A stretch of DNA of 64,000 nt from Bacteroidales bacterium (GCA_012522855.1 JAAYJQ010000015.1:1-64000), one strand, 5' to 3'; shown: positions 30,059 to 39,143, counted from the stretch's first letter. Translations and numbers: made by a program. Notes: generated by a model not told the origin, from the letters alone.

Positions 30059-30843
30059 ATGGCGGATGCGGTAAGTCCGCGGATCACAGCGTCCGTGAAT
30101 CCGGATTCTTCCATGGCTTTGAGTCCTTTCTCGGTCAGGCCGCCCGGTGTCGCTACCTTGTCGATTTCCTCCTCGGGCCGAAAGTCGCGCATCTCCAGGA
30201 GCGAAACGGCTCCTTGTACGGTCTGCGCCACAATCCTGACGGCGTCCTCGGCTGTAAAACCAAGCCTCTTTCCGCCTTCGGAGGCCGCCTTGACGTACGC
30301 CATGGCGTATCCGATCCCGCAGGAAGCCAGGGTAGTGCCTGCCCCCAGCATCTTTTCTTCCACCAGGAGAGTCTTGCCCGCCTTGTCGAACACGGCGCGA
30401 ACCTGTTCAAGATGCTCTTTGTCTGCATTGACCGGTGCGAGGAAGGTCATGCTCTGCCGCGCCTCGATGGCTGTGTTGGGGATGACTTTTACCACTTGGG
30501 GCACACTTCCGTCCGGGCGCCTGAAGAGGGAAAGAAGTTCCTCGGACGGATATTCCGCGGCCATGCTGACGATGATTTGACGGGAATAGTCCAGCGCGTC
30601 GCGGATTTCTTCTACGACTTGTTTCACCACACGGGATCGTACCGAGATCATCACGATGTCGGCTTCACGCGCCGCTTCGGCGTTGTTCAGGGACGCGCGG
30701 AATCCCAGACCGGCGAACCGGTCCAGTGAGGAAGCGTGTCCGGCCGTGACCGTGATGTCGGAGGTCCGGAACACACCGCACCGGGAGAGCCCGACGGCAA
30801 CGGCGCCGCCGATGCTGCCGCAGCCAAGGATTGCGATTTTCAT
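30055..30843 (-). CDS. proC: Pyrroline-5-carboxylate reductase
   Basis: The 262-residue enzyme makes proline from pyrroline-5-carboxylate with NAD(P)H. It has an N-terminal Rossmann motif GCGSIGGAVAVGL and the C-terminal substrate-binding signature KVATPGGLTEKGLKAMEESG. As first gene of the proline operon it is divergent from pnuC, with 88 bases between the two starts. No exact -7 box for this direction was found there. Confidence 0.95.
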   Translation of the reverse strand: MKIAILGCGSIGGAVAVGLSRCGVFRTSDITVTAGHASSLDRFAGLGFRASLNNAEAAREADIVMISVRSRVVKQVVEEIRDALDYSRQIIVSMAAEYPSEELLSLFRRPDGSVPQVVKVIPNTAIEARQSMTFLAPVNADKEHLEQVRAVFDKAGKTLLVEEKMLGAGTTLASCGIGYAMAYVKAASEGGKRLGFTAEDAVRIVAQTVQGAVSLLEMRDFRPEEEIDKVATPGGLTEKGLKAMEESGFTDAVIRGLTASAI

Positions 30844-30877
30844 GTTGCTTGTTCGTTTTTATCTCTTAAATATCGTA

Positions 30878-30913
30878 ATTTTTCCGAATAACAAGAAGTT
30901 TCTGTTAATTTTG
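30878..30913 (+). promoter_or_regulatory. pnuC promoter
   Basis: TAATTTTG at 30906-30913 fits TAnnTTTG, with a run of T at about 30879-30884 at -33 spacing. Transcription would begin around 30920, about 12 bases before the pnuC ATG, so the leader is very short. Confidence 0.6.
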
Positions 30914-30931
30914 CATGATAATCGAGGGCAA

Positions 30932-31699
30932 ATGACAGCGAGTCGAGAGCAAAAATTCAATCTGGCGTTCAACATTTTTTTGGTGACGGGAATGTTGATC
31001 GCGGTCATGGTTACGACGGTCTTCCAGCTCCGCCAGCCGAACGTCCGGACCTTCATGCTGCTGCTGGCCGGCTTCGGGTCTGTGATGGGGGTCGTGAACA
31101 CGGTGATGTCCGCCAACGGCAACATCCTGACCTTTGTTTTCGGATTCATCGACGTGCTCATCGGCACGATCGTCTATCTGGACAACGGTATCATGGGTAA
31201 TTTCGCCCTGCATGCCTTTTATTTCCTGCCGATGCAGTTCGTCGGCTTCTGGCAGTGGCGGAAAAGGGGAGCGAAATTGAAAGCGGAAGGCGGGGAGTCC
31301 GCGAAGGTGAGGGCACGCAGGCTGACGAAGCGGGAATGGCTCTACGTCATCATCGGTCTTCTCATCGGGATGGTCGTGGTGTATTTCATCCTGCTGTTCA
31401 TCGACCAGATGAAACTGGAAGCCGGAAAGATCGACACCCTGAACCGGCCCAAGATTCTGCTGGACGCGGTGGTGATGATGCTGAACATCGCGGGTCAGGT
31501 GCTGCTTTCCCTGGCTTTCATGGAACAGTGGTACATCTGGAATCTCGTCAATGTAGCTTCGATCTCCCTGTGGGTGGTTACGCTGACGGGATCCGGCGCA
31601 TCCGGTTACGCCGTCGTGATGCTGATCAAATACGTGTTCTACTTGCTCAATTCCATCAACGGGCTTCGTATTTGGCTCGGGCTCAGCAGAGAGAAATAA
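30932..31699 (+). CDS. pnuC: PnuC-type nicotinamide riboside transporter
   Basis: The 255-residue inner-membrane protein has about seven hydrophobic segments and the PnuC features GFIDVLIGTIVYLDNGIMGN, NFALHAFYFLPMQFVGFWQW and EQWYIWNLVNVASI. PnuC proteins take up nicotinamide riboside for NAD salvage; some relatives carry thiamine or riboflavin, and no kinase neighbour settles which. A basic loop (about 100-125) separates the two halves. The ATG at 30932 was chosen because the promoter box lies directly upstream; the longer frame is antisense to proC. Confidence 0.85.
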   Translation: MTASREQKFNLAFNIFLVTGMLIAVMVTTVFQLRQPNVRTFMLLLAGFGSVMGVVNTVMSANGNILTFVFGFIDVLIGTIVYLDNGIMGNFALHAFYFLPMQFVGFWQWRKRGAKLKAEGGESAKVRARRLTKREWLYVIIGLLIGMVVVYFILLFIDQMKLEAGKIDTLNRPKILLDAVVMMLNIAGQVLLSLAFMEQWYIWNLVNVASISLWVVTLTGSGASGYAVVMLIKYVFYLLNSINGLRIWLGLSREK

Positions 31700-31706
31700 G
31701 CCGAAA

Positions 31707-31738
31707 TTTGCATAATTGACGAAATTTTATTTACTTTG
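31707..31738 (+). promoter_or_regulatory. acpP promoter
   Basis: A -33 TTTG (31707-31710) and a -7 TTACTTTG (31731-31738, one mismatch from consensus) are separated by 20 bases. The predicted leader is about 47 bases and rich in A and T, as expected for a highly expressed gene without a Shine-Dalgarno site. Confidence 0.65.
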
Positions 31739-31791
31739 CGGAACTATTGCGAAAAATAAAGAAGAACATAAACTATTTTAATTTTTCAATT

Positions 31792-32049
31792 ATGACTGAA
31801 GAAGAAATCGTAAAGCAAGTCAAAGCGATTATCGTTGACAAGCTGGGTGTCGAAGAGTCCGAGGTGACCGAGACTGCCAATTTCACGAATGATCTGGGAG
31901 CAGATTCTCTTGATACAGTCGAACTTCTCATGGAGTTTGAGCGAGTGTTCGGAATCAAGATTCCCGATGAGGAGACCAGCAATATCGCTACCGTCAAGGA
32001 TGCGATTGACAAGGTTAAGGAAAAGCTCGCCACCAAAGAAGACGCATAA
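31792..32049 (+). CDS. acpP: Acyl carrier protein
   Basis: The 85-residue acidic protein carries growing fatty-acid chains. The phosphopantetheine attachment site is Ser39 in [15 protein letters not shown], followed by FGIKIPDEE of helix III. It is followed by a terminator rather than fabF, which is its usual neighbour in Bacteroidales, so it is transcribed alone. The ATG at 31792 gives the normal N terminus; the TTG-initiated longer frame from 31747 lies in the A/T-rich leader. Confidence 0.97.
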   Translation: MTEEEIVKQVKAIIVDKLGVEESEVTETANFTNDLGADSLDTVELLMEFERVFGIKIPDEETSNIATVKDAIDKVKEKLATKEDA

Positions 32050-32095
32050 TTGACTTGGCCGCCATTCGATGGCGTTTAGTCAAACAAAATCTGGA

Positions 32096-32129
32096 GAAAA
32101 TTCGGTATGATTACCGGATTTTCTTTTTT
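32096..32129 (+). terminator. acpP terminator
   Basis: A 12-bp stem with one G-T pair (GAAAATTCGGTA at 32096-32107, TACCGGATTTTC at 32112-32123), loop TGAT, is followed by six T. Confidence 0.85.
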
Positions 32130-32261
32130 GTATGGGAAGCGCTTCGGCAGGTCGAAGAAAACATTTTTTGCGATTTTTAAGATTGTTCTCTATATTGATT
32201 GGCGATATACTACATAGAAAAACAACCTTCCCGGAAGTCGGGAACACCAACCATCATTGCC

Positions 32262-35200
32262 ATGATTTTTCCTGAGACCAACACGATTTCCCCTTCCCCC
32301 CTGCTTCGAAAACTGCTGTTGACAGCCGCCGTGCTCTGCAGTCTCGCGACCATTGTTTCCTGCAAGTCTGATCCGGAGCCGCAGGGACCGGATCCCGCAG
32401 TGTCCGATCTGGTCGTCTCGGCCGGAATCGCTGACTGGGTTTCCGTCGAATCCCTTTCCGGAAGTGACGGAAATGATAGTTACGTATTTCGTCCGGCATG
32501 GAAAAAAGGAGACCGGATCACGGGCTTCTACTCAGACGGAGCAGCTGAGAAATCCGTCGTTTATGTCGTCGACAGTTTGGCCAAGGACGGTACGGCCTTT
32601 TTCAAAAAATCAGGCACCTTCACCGAGCCGAAGGACGGGAAGAAAGTCTGTTTTATCTTTACGCAGGGTATTCAGGCATCCCCGGTCGAAAACGGGAAAG
32701 TGAAAGTTGACATCCAGAATCAGTCGCAGGATGCTCCGCCTTTGCTGATGACCGCAGCCGGCGTTGTTTCCAACAACCGGCTTGAACTTGTGTTCGCTTG
32801 CAGAATGGCGATGTTCGCAATTCGGAATCCGTCCCTGGCAGGATTCCAAAGCGAGGCGATTTCGCTCCTGACGGTCAGCGGTTCCGGCGTCCGGACCAAA
32901 GGTGTCGTCGAGGTTGCGACCGGTTCGATCCAACCGGAGGGAGAACCATCCGACCTCCAAGTGTCTTGCAGCCACCAGCCGGGCGGCAGCGAGACGATTC
33001 TCCTGGCCATCTTCCCGGACGCGGCGACTGATCTGGACATTTCTGTAAGGAGCGGCGGAAAGGACTATTCCTTGGCGCAGGCTTCCTTTACTCCTCGCGC
33101 GAACAGCTACTATCGCTTCGAATCGCCGGATTTCACTAGGCCTTCCGGATTCGTCTCCATCGATTGGGAGAATGACGTGGCATCCGTGGCATATGACCGG
33201 ACGACCGGGGATGTGCAGATTGTGTTCAAGGGGAATCCTCCGATCCTCCGGAAGAACGACGTGTTGCTTGTCCCCGACGAGTCGGGAGATTATCACATCC
33301 GGATCGTTTCGAGCGTTTCTCAGACCGGTGACGGCAACGGACTGCTCGTCAAGACAACAGTCGGAAAAATGGGGCATCTGTTCAAGAATCAGCGATTCAC
33401 GCTTTCAACGGAATCAGGAGTTTCGACCCGGTCTGGAATGACTGCTGTCTATACGCCCAGCAAGGTGGAAATATTCGACGGACAAAAATATATCGATACG
33501 AGAGGCCTGAAGACACGAGCCGAAGAAATGTCGAAAGAGATATTCTCGTGGGAAAAGAACCTGGACGGGACCGTTCTGTTGGAAAAGGGACCGCTGACGG
33601 TCTCCTGGGACAAATGCAATTTCGATCTGGGACTCAAGGGAACCTTTGTCTTCGACTTTGGGGAAGTGCCGTGGGAAGATGCCGGAATGGGTGATCTTCA
33701 GTACTTGAGCGTTTCCCTGGAAGGAGGATTCAACGTAGACTTGGCACTCAAGATCGCGGCCGCCGCTGAGGGGGAGGCTGGCACGGATTTCACCTTGATG
33801 GAAGACATCGTGAAAGCGCGGTACACCTTTATGGTGGGTGCGGTTCCCGTGTATGTGTCCGTCAGCTCAGACCTGATGGCGGAAGTCAATGCTTCCGCGG
33901 AAGGAGAAGTGACCGTTTCCGGTGGCGCGAATGCCGGAATGACGGCCAAAATCGGTGCTGAATGGAGCAAGGAGGACGGCGGAAAGCCGATCAGCGGCAT
34001 CGAAAAGAATTTGGAACTGCGGGGACCGTCGATCGATGCCCACGCGCATCTGGAGGGAAGCGTCTCGACCTATCCTTCTATCAAGATCGGGCTCTACAGC
34101 GTCCTGTGTCCGACCCTCAATCCCAAAGCCTATGTGAAAGCCGCCGCTGACGCTCGTTTAGTGGAAGGTGGGTATTGGGGTTGGAATGCCGGCATCTCTA
34201 CCGGGATGGAACTGGATCTTGCCCTCAATCTGGACCTGTTCTTCTGGGCGCCGCCGCTGGTCGAATTCGATCCGATCAATTTGTTTGACTTGCCGGTGGT
34301 GAGTCTCCCGAATCAACTTTCGCTCACGACGAAGACGCCGTCTGAAATGATGGTCGGCAACGTCAAAACGATTGAATACCACGCGACCAACAAGAACCAC
34401 CTGCTCGGGAAGGAGTACAACGGCGCGAAACTGCTGGTCCATTTCGAAGCGGAAGGGGGAGAGCTGGACAAGGAATATGCTTATACCGACACTGAAGGCA
34501 AGGTCAGCGTTGCATTTACGCTTGCGAGCGAAAAAGAAGGTAATGTGAAGGCGGAAATTGTTTTGGGAGACGAGGAGGCGGATCCCGTCGAAGCGACTGT
34601 CTGGTCTGCAGACATCATCGATTTCCGGCTGACGGCAACTCCATTGAGCCAGATTCTCGGAGAAGAGGGTCATTCTTCCATCACCTTCAAACTGGAGCGT
34701 TTCAGCTCCCTGGCAGGCGTCTGGGCTCCCATGTCCGGAGAGAGGCTTGATTTTACGCCGGTCGGCGGATCCTGTCCCGCTTTCGGCGTGACTTCTGCTG
34801 ACGGCACGGCGCAGGTCTTGTTCACAGCGGAAGAAGATTTCGCCGGCGGAAGCGTCACGGCTTCGGTTCGCATTGTCGGTCCCCCTCCCGTGGAATGGGG
34901 CGGCAACGTGAAGGCTGAAATTCTCCAGCCGGATGGCGGCGGGGATGATGACTTGTCCGAACCGGAACTGATAGAGGCGAAAAAGTTACCGGAGAATACG
35001 ATGAAGGTCAACGACACCGAGGTGGATTTTCTTGGTGAAGACGATCACATCAGGTTTGTTTCGATAGAAGGATCCGACCAGATGTTCGTCGACTGGTGCA
35101 AGGAACATCCGGATTACGCGACCGTTTTCCTAGGCATCGTCAGCAATTTGACCGGACAGGTGCTGGGGCGGGAGCTGGACCTGATGAGCGGGGATGGGGC

Positions 35201-35420
35201 CGGACTCTACATATCCCTGATCTTCACAGGTCCGGATTTTACGGACATCCTCGGAGATTCGTCGTTTCTATATATGGAGCGGTCGGATATGGCCGAGGGT
35301 AAACTATTCATCTCCCAGCCGGACGAATCCGGCAATATGGAAATGCTGCTCTATTACAAGAGCAATGAAGGACTCGAGATCTGGGCGCGTATGCGAGCGA
35401 CCATAGAGACCATGGAGTAG
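32262..35420 (+). CDS. Large surface lipoprotein with fimbrillin-like and Ig-like parts
   Basis: The 1052-residue protein has a lipobox LATIVSC (Cys34) after a hydrophobic segment. Residues of about 50-300 look fimbrillin-like (PAWKKGDRITGFYSDGAAE and a long beta-rich stretch). The middle is Gly/Ala/Glu-rich with repeated alternating strands. Two Ig-like domains of the Big_1/invasin type follow at about 690-800 (TPSEMMVGNVKTIEYHATN, AYTDTEGKVSVAFT) and 805-910 (TSADGTAQVLFTA). The last 140 residues match nothing I know. An adhesive or structural role at the surface is likely but unproven. It stands alone between the acpP terminator and convergent DUF4270, only 5 bases from the latter's stop. 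Confidence 0.7.
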   Translation: MIFPETNTISPSPLLRKLLLTAAVLCSLATIVSCKSDPEPQGPDPAVSDLVVSAGIADWVSVESLSGSDGNDSYVFRPAWKKGDRITGFYSDGAAEKSVVYVVDSLAKDGTAFFKKSGTFTEPKDGKKVCFIFTQGIQASPVENGKVKVDIQNQSQDAPPLLMTAAGVVSNNRLELVFACRMAMFAIRNPSLAGFQSEAISLLTVSGSGVRTKGVVEVATGSIQPEGEPSDLQVSCSHQPGGSETILLAIFPDAATDLDISVRSGGKDYSLAQASFTPRANSYYRFESPDFTRPSGFVSIDWENDVASVAYDRTTGDVQIVFKGNPPILRKNDVLLVPDESGDYHIRIVSSVSQTGDGNGLLVKTTVGKMGHLFKNQRFTLSTESGVSTRSGMTAVYTPSKVEIFDGQKYIDTRGLKTRAEEMSKEIFSWEKNLDGTVLLEKGPLTVSWDKCNFDLGLKGTFVFDFGEVPWEDAGMGDLQYLSVSLEGGFNVDLALKIAAAAEGEAGTDFTLMEDIVKARYTFMVGAVPVYVSVSSDLMAEVNASAEGEVTVSGGANAGMTAKIGAEWSKEDGGKPISGIEKNLELRGPSIDAHAHLEGSVSTYPSIKIGLYSVLCPTLNPKAYVKAAADARLVEGGYWGWNAGISTGMELDLALNLDLFFWAPPLVEFDPINLFDLPVVSLPNQLSLTTKTPSEMMVGNVKTIEYHATNKNHLLGKEYNGAKLLVHFEAEGGELDKEYAYTDTEGKVSVAFTLASEKEGNVKAEIVLGDEEADPVEATVWSADIIDFRLTATPLSQILGEEGHSSITFKLERFSSLAGVWAPMSGERLDFTPVGGSCPAFGVTSADGTAQVLFTAEEDFAGGSVTASVRIVGPPPVEWGGNVKAEILQPDGGGDDDLSEPELIEAKKLPENTMKVNDTEVDFLGEDDHIRFVSIEGSDQMFVDWCKEHPDYATVFLGIVSNLTGQVLGRELDLMSGDGAGLYISLIFTGPDFTDILGDSSFLYMERSDMAEGKLFISQPDESGNMEMLLYYKSNEGLEIWARMRATIETME

Positions 35421-35425
35421 AAGGC

Positions 35426-37069
35426 TTATTTCTTCGGAAGGGCGAAAGTAACTTTCAGTTTCGGTTTGGCGGCGGAAGAAGTCGGTCCGTTCAGGATCGC
35501 TTTGTAGTAGCGCTCCTTGTCCATCACCGGTGTGGTGGTGGTCGTGGTGGCCGCCGCCCTGGCGTACTCGGCCATCATATAGTAGTTGTAGTAATTGCCG
35601 TAGCCGCCGTAGCTGCCGTAGCCGTACCCGCCATAGCCCCCATATCCACCGTATCCGCCGTAGCCTCCGTATCCACCGTAACCCCCGTATCCGCCTCCGT
35701 ACAATTGGTTCAGATAACTCATCTGCGCGATTTGTTCGTAGTAATCGCTCATTTGGCTGGCCTCCGCATTGGTCTGGGTGGTTTTCTCGTTCCGGACGAT
35801 CAGGAACCAGACATCATAGTTGGCGGGCGCGTCTTTGTCGCCGAAATTGAGAATCTGCTGCAGATGGTGCGTAATGTCCGGGGCATAGCGGCAGAGCGAG
35901 CGGTTCAAGTCCCCCTGATCTTCCGCGCCGACGCCGGCATCCGCCAGTCCGGCGAAAGTGAGGGAGGTGTCCGTCTTGATGCGCATCGTCGGACTCAGCA
36001 CCTGGGGATAGTAAGCCATCTGTCTGTAATCTTCCGGGAATTCGAAAGGAAGCTCGAGGGTGGCCTTTGAAATGACCGCGGTGGTCGGATCGCCGCCTCG
36101 GCGGCGGATTTCGTCCGTGACCAACCGTTTGATCTCGCCGGCGGGGATCATGGGTTTGAGCCCGCTTCCCCCTTCGACGTAAATCTTGTCCGTGGCAACC
36201 CCTGCCATACCATCCGTCTCGTGCGTGTCGACATTGAAGACATACTGATTCGGGGTCGTTTTCGCCTTGATCAGGGAATCGAGATCCTGGAACTTCAGCG
36301 GGCTGAAGTAGAACATAAGGACGGAATCTCTTCTCTCGCCGTCGTACTCTCCGCTGTAATAAAGCAGAGCGTAGTTGTTGGTCCGCATCAAGCCGCTTGA
36401 GCCGGGTTCGAGGATCGCCATTTTGAAAAGGTTGATTCTGCCTCCCTCTCCGATGGGGTCGTCGGTGGAAATATAGATTCCCGGGAACTTTTTCGTATAG
36501 GCGGTCATATCCTCCAAATCGCTTTGCGTGATGCCGAGGTACTGTTTCCCGTATTCTTCCGTAAACTCGAAGGACAGCGAATCCGTGCCATCATAAACTG
36601 GGACTCCTTTGGTGACGCGCTTGCCGCCGTGCTTGACTTCCGTCCGCGCGAAATACGCGTCCGGATCCAGGGGTTCAGTCAGGGAGAAGACGTTCACATT
36701 CTGAAGGATGTTGAACTGGCTCTCGTCCGCGACGGAGACCGAGTCGCTTTCCGCGCGGAAGATGAAGCGCTGGAATTTCGGGTTTTCCCCGAAGTATACC
36801 GTGTCCAGGACAGGCACGAGTGTGACCGCGCATCCTTTCCGGAAGGTTCCGAAGGTGTCGTCGCGGATGGTGCCGAAAGCGATTCTTCGGGCGGAATAGG
36901 CTGAAAGGCTGTCCACAGCCCGCATCCGGATATCCGTCAGGTTGAATTCGGCCGTGTAGATGTCGTACTGCTGGTCCGTGGCGATGAAGTCACCGCCCAG
37001 ATGATAGTCTACTTTTGTGCAGGAGAAGATACCTGCGATCAGGGTTGCCGCTAGCAGAAGCTTTTTCAT
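35426..37069 (-). CDS. DUF4270 family lipoprotein
   Basis: The 547-residue protein has a lipobox (IAGIFSC, Cys about 17), then TKVDYHLGGDFI and the beta-rich body (YSARRIAFGTIRDDTFG, FPGIYISTDDPIGEGGRINL) of the DUF4270 family found across Bacteroidota. Function is unknown. A Tyr-Gly-Gly tandem repeat of about 30 residues near position 455-485 is an unusual insertion. It starts directly at the end of the GT5-like gene (no spacer), a pairing common in this order. Confidence 0.85.
   Translation of the reverse strand: MKKLLLAATLIAGIFSCTKVDYHLGGDFIATDQQYDIYTAEFNLTDIRMRAVDSLSAYSARRIAFGTIRDDTFGTFRKGCAVTLVPVLDTVYFGENPKFQRFIFRAESDSVSVADESQFNILQNVNVFSLTEPLDPDAYFARTEVKHGGKRVTKGVPVYDGTDSLSFEFTEEYGKQYLGITQSDLEDMTAYTKKFPGIYISTDDPIGEGGRINLFKMAILEPGSSGLMRTNNYALLYYSGEYDGERRDSVLMFYFSPLKFQDLDSLIKAKTTPNQYVFNVDTHETDGMAGVATDKIYVEGGSGLKPMIPAGEIKRLVTDEIRRRGGDPTTAVISKATLELPFEFPEDYRQMAYYPQVLSPTMRIKTDTSLTFAGLADAGVGAEDQGDLNRSLCRYAPDITHHLQQILNFGDKDAPANYDVWFLIVRNEKTTQTNAEASQMSDYYEQIAQMSYLNQLYGGGYGGYGGYGGYGGYGGYGGYGGYGYGSYGGYGNYYNYYMMAEYARAAATTTTTTPVMDKERYYKAILNGPTSSAAKPKLKVTFALPKK
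35620..35702 (-). repeat. Nine-base tandem repeat encoding Tyr-Gly-Gly
   Basis: About nine in-frame copies of a 9-base unit encode YGG runs inside the DUF4270 protein. The synonymous positions vary between units, so the tract is not a very recent expansion. Period three keeps the frame whatever the copy number. Confidence 0.9.
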
Positions 37070-37900
37070 TTACAGCTGATCATAAAAACTGTCGTATTCG
37101 TCGATGTAGCTTCCGTCGCGTATGGATTCCTCATTGAAGGGCAGGATCGGAACACCCAATCCTTCGCAATATTTCACCAATTCCGGATCTACATGCTCGG
37201 CACCGAACAGGATGCCGTCAGAATACCGTGCTGCGGTTTCCGCAAGATTTATGCCAGTCGGATGATCCGGCAAGGACAGGTCGGAGGGCTTCATGTCCCC
37301 GAGCAGGGCCGTGCTCTTGAACGTGTCGGAAAATGTCTCTCCGGCAATAGCGGTGATATCGTCGAAGAAAGAAGTCACGATCTTGCTGTTCGAGAAAATA
37401 GGATCCCCGTGATAGACCTTCTTGAGATACACCGGAACCAGGGAGGAAATCCAACCCAGACAGTGGATGATATCCGGCGCCCACCGGAGCTTCTTTACGG
37501 TTTCCAGTACACCGCGCGCGAAGAAAATGGCGCGTTCGCCGTTGTCTTCGAAGAATTTTCCGTCCTCGTCGAATACAAGCTGCTTGCGCTTGAAGTAATC
37601 GTCGTTGTCAATGAAATAGACCTGGATCCGAGCTGCCGGAATGGAGGCGACCTTGATGATAAGCGGCCGGTCGACATCCCGGATGATGATGTTCATTCCC
37701 GAAAGCCGGATGACTTCGTGGAGTTGATTCTTTCTTTCATTGATGCAGCCATATCGGGGCATGAAGGCGCGGATTTCCTTCTTCCGCTCCTGGATACCCT
37801 GGGGCAGGTAGCGACCCATCTCGGAGACCGGCGTCTCGGGAAGGTACGGCGTGATTTCTGAACTGATGAATAATATTCTTCTTTTAACGGGACGACGCAT
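37070..37900 (-). CDS. Short glycogen/starch synthase-like (GT5 N-terminal) protein
   Basis: The 276-residue protein resembles only the first lobe of GT5 glycogen synthases: RRILFISSEITPYLPETPV, VSEMGRYLPQGI, RAFMPRYGC, PDIIHCLGWISSLVPVYLK. The KxGGL motif of true synthases is altered (TPVSEMG), and the whole C-terminal GT-B lobe with the donor site is absent. The length is close to the short homologues next to DUF4270 in other Bacteroidales, so it is not a recent truncation. Catalysis is doubtful; a binding or regulatory role is possible. Confidence 0.75.
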   Translation of the reverse strand: MRRPVKRRILFISSEITPYLPETPVSEMGRYLPQGIQERKKEIRAFMPRYGCINERKNQLHEVIRLSGMNIIIRDVDRPLIIKVASIPAARIQVYFIDNDDYFKRKQLVFDEDGKFFEDNGERAIFFARGVLETVKKLRWAPDIIHCLGWISSLVPVYLKKVYHGDPIFSNSKIVTSFFDDITAIAGETFSDTFKSTALLGDMKPSDLSLPDHPTGINLAETAARYSDGILFGAEHVDPELVKYCEGLGVPILPFNEESIRDGSYIDEYDSFYDQL

Positions 37901-37936
37901 AATCTGAAAAGCCTTCTGTATAAGCTCCTATACCTA

Positions 37937-37983
37937 CAAAGATAACATTTTTTTTTCAAAATATCGATATTTCATTATATTTG
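37937..37983. promoter_or_regulatory. Divergent promoter pair for the GT5-like gene and ftsX
   Basis: On the plus strand TATATTTG (37976-37983) lies 23 bases before the ftsX ATG, with a T-rich -33 region at 37949-37956. On the minus strand TATCTTTG (complement of 37937-37944) serves the GT5-like gene, with a leader of about 30 bases. Both fit TAnnTTTG exactly, and the two units share about 40 bases of control DNA. Confidence 0.65.
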
Positions 37984-38006
37984 ACTCCAATTTGGTGTAT
38001 TGTGCA

Positions 38007-38888
38007 ATGAAGTCGGCAGGAGAAAGCAAGTTGATTCGCAGAAGGCTGTGGGGAGCCTGGCTTTCAACCGTCATCAGCATCAGTCTGGTTCTGCTTCTGG
38101 TCGGAATCGCAAGTCTCCTGCTTGTGAATGCCAAAGGAGTTTCCGACTACTTCAAGGAAAATATGCAGGTCTCCATCCTGATGAAGCAGGAGGTCGGAGA
38201 GGAAGATGCGAGGGCCTTCGAGTCCCGTCTGGGCAATCTGGAATTCATCAAAGAAACCCGCTTCATTTCCAAGGCGCAAGGGACCCGGGAGATGACTGAT
38301 CTGCTCGGAGAAGACTTTCTGGAAGTCTTCGAGACTTCTCCGATTCCGGTTTCCATCGATGTCACCCTGAAAGCGGACTATGTCTCCCCGGACAGCCTGG
38401 CGCTTGTGGAACAGGCGATATCCGCTTCCCCCCTCGTGGACGAGGTGGTGTACCAGCATTCTTTGATCGAAAAGCTCAGCGCCAATCTCCAGAAAATTTC
38501 GTTTGTGCTGGGCATCTTCATCGCCTTGCTGCTCTTCATTTCGTTTGTGCTGATCAACAATACGGTCCGGCTGAATGTGTTTTCGAAGCGCTTTACAATC
38601 CACACCATGAAACTTGTCGGCGCGACCAAGGCGTTCATCCGGCGCCCCTTCCTTCCCCAAGCCGTGTTCCAGGGTCTTTTTTCCGCATTGCTGGCGATCC
38701 TGTTTCTGCTGGGAATTCTTTTCTTCCTCCGGAACGAATTCGTGCAACTGTTCGAAATCTTCCACTTGAACCTGCTTCTGATTGTGATCGGAATCATCGT
38801 GGCTTCCGGAATCGTGATCTGTGTCGTCAGCACGTACTTTGTTGTGGGGAAGCTGGTCTCCCTTTCGAAAGATGAATTATATTACTAG
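38007..38888 (+). CDS. ftsX: Cell division protein FtsX
   Basis: The 293-residue inner-membrane protein works with the ATPase FtsE to activate peptidoglycan hydrolases at division. It has an N-terminal helix (WLSTVISISLVLLLVGIASL), an extracellular domain (about 60-165) and three C-terminal helices with the conserved RFTIHTMKLVGATKAFIRRP loop. ftsE is not adjacent. The ATG at 38007 was chosen over a TTG or GTG further up because of the promoter position. The stop is immediately followed by the next ATG. Confidence 0.95.
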   Translation: MKSAGESKLIRRRLWGAWLSTVISISLVLLLVGIASLLLVNAKGVSDYFKENMQVSILMKQEVGEEDARAFESRLGNLEFIKETRFISKAQGTREMTDLLGEDFLEVFETSPIPVSIDVTLKADYVSPDSLALVEQAISASPLVDEVVYQHSLIEKLSANLQKISFVLGIFIALLLFISFVLINNTVRLNVFSKRFTIHTMKLVGATKAFIRRPFLPQAVFQGLFSALLAILFLLGILFFLRNEFVQLFEIFHLNLLLIVIGIIVASGIVICVVSTYFVVGKLVSLSKDELYY

Positions 38889-39143
38889 ATGAATATGGAA
38901 AACAATACCAAGATGGCGATCACCCGCAAAGGCCTTTGGCTGATCGTGACGGGAGTGCTGGTCATGGTGGCCGGCTTCATCCTCATGATCGGAGGCGGCA
39001 GCAAGGATCCCCAAGTTTTCAACGAGGCGATGTTTAATTTTCGCAGATTGACGCTCGCCCCGCTTGTTATTCTCTGCGGGATCGTCATCATCGTGGTCGC
39101 GATCATGAAGCGGCCGAAAGACAACTCTGAAAACGACAAGTGA
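38889..39143 (+). CDS. DUF3098 membrane protein
   Basis: This 84-residue protein has two hydrophobic helices (about 15-37 and 56-74) joined by GGGSKDPQVFNEAMFNFRRL, the conserved signature of DUF3098. Function is unknown. It lies between ftsX and uppP in most Bacteroidales, which suggests a link to envelope growth. It abuts ftsX and its TGA overlaps the uppP ATG. Confidence 0.9.
   Translation: MNMENNTKMAITRKGLWLIVTGVLVMVAGFILMIGGGSKDPQVFNEAMFNFRRLTLAPLVILCGIVIIVVAIMKRPKDNSENDK

Noticed and set aside
35600..35710. Regular short repeats that could suggest a CRISPR array.
   Set aside because: The unit is 9 bases without spacers and lies in frame inside DUF4270. No CRISPR-like repeat-spacer pattern or cas gene was found in the window.
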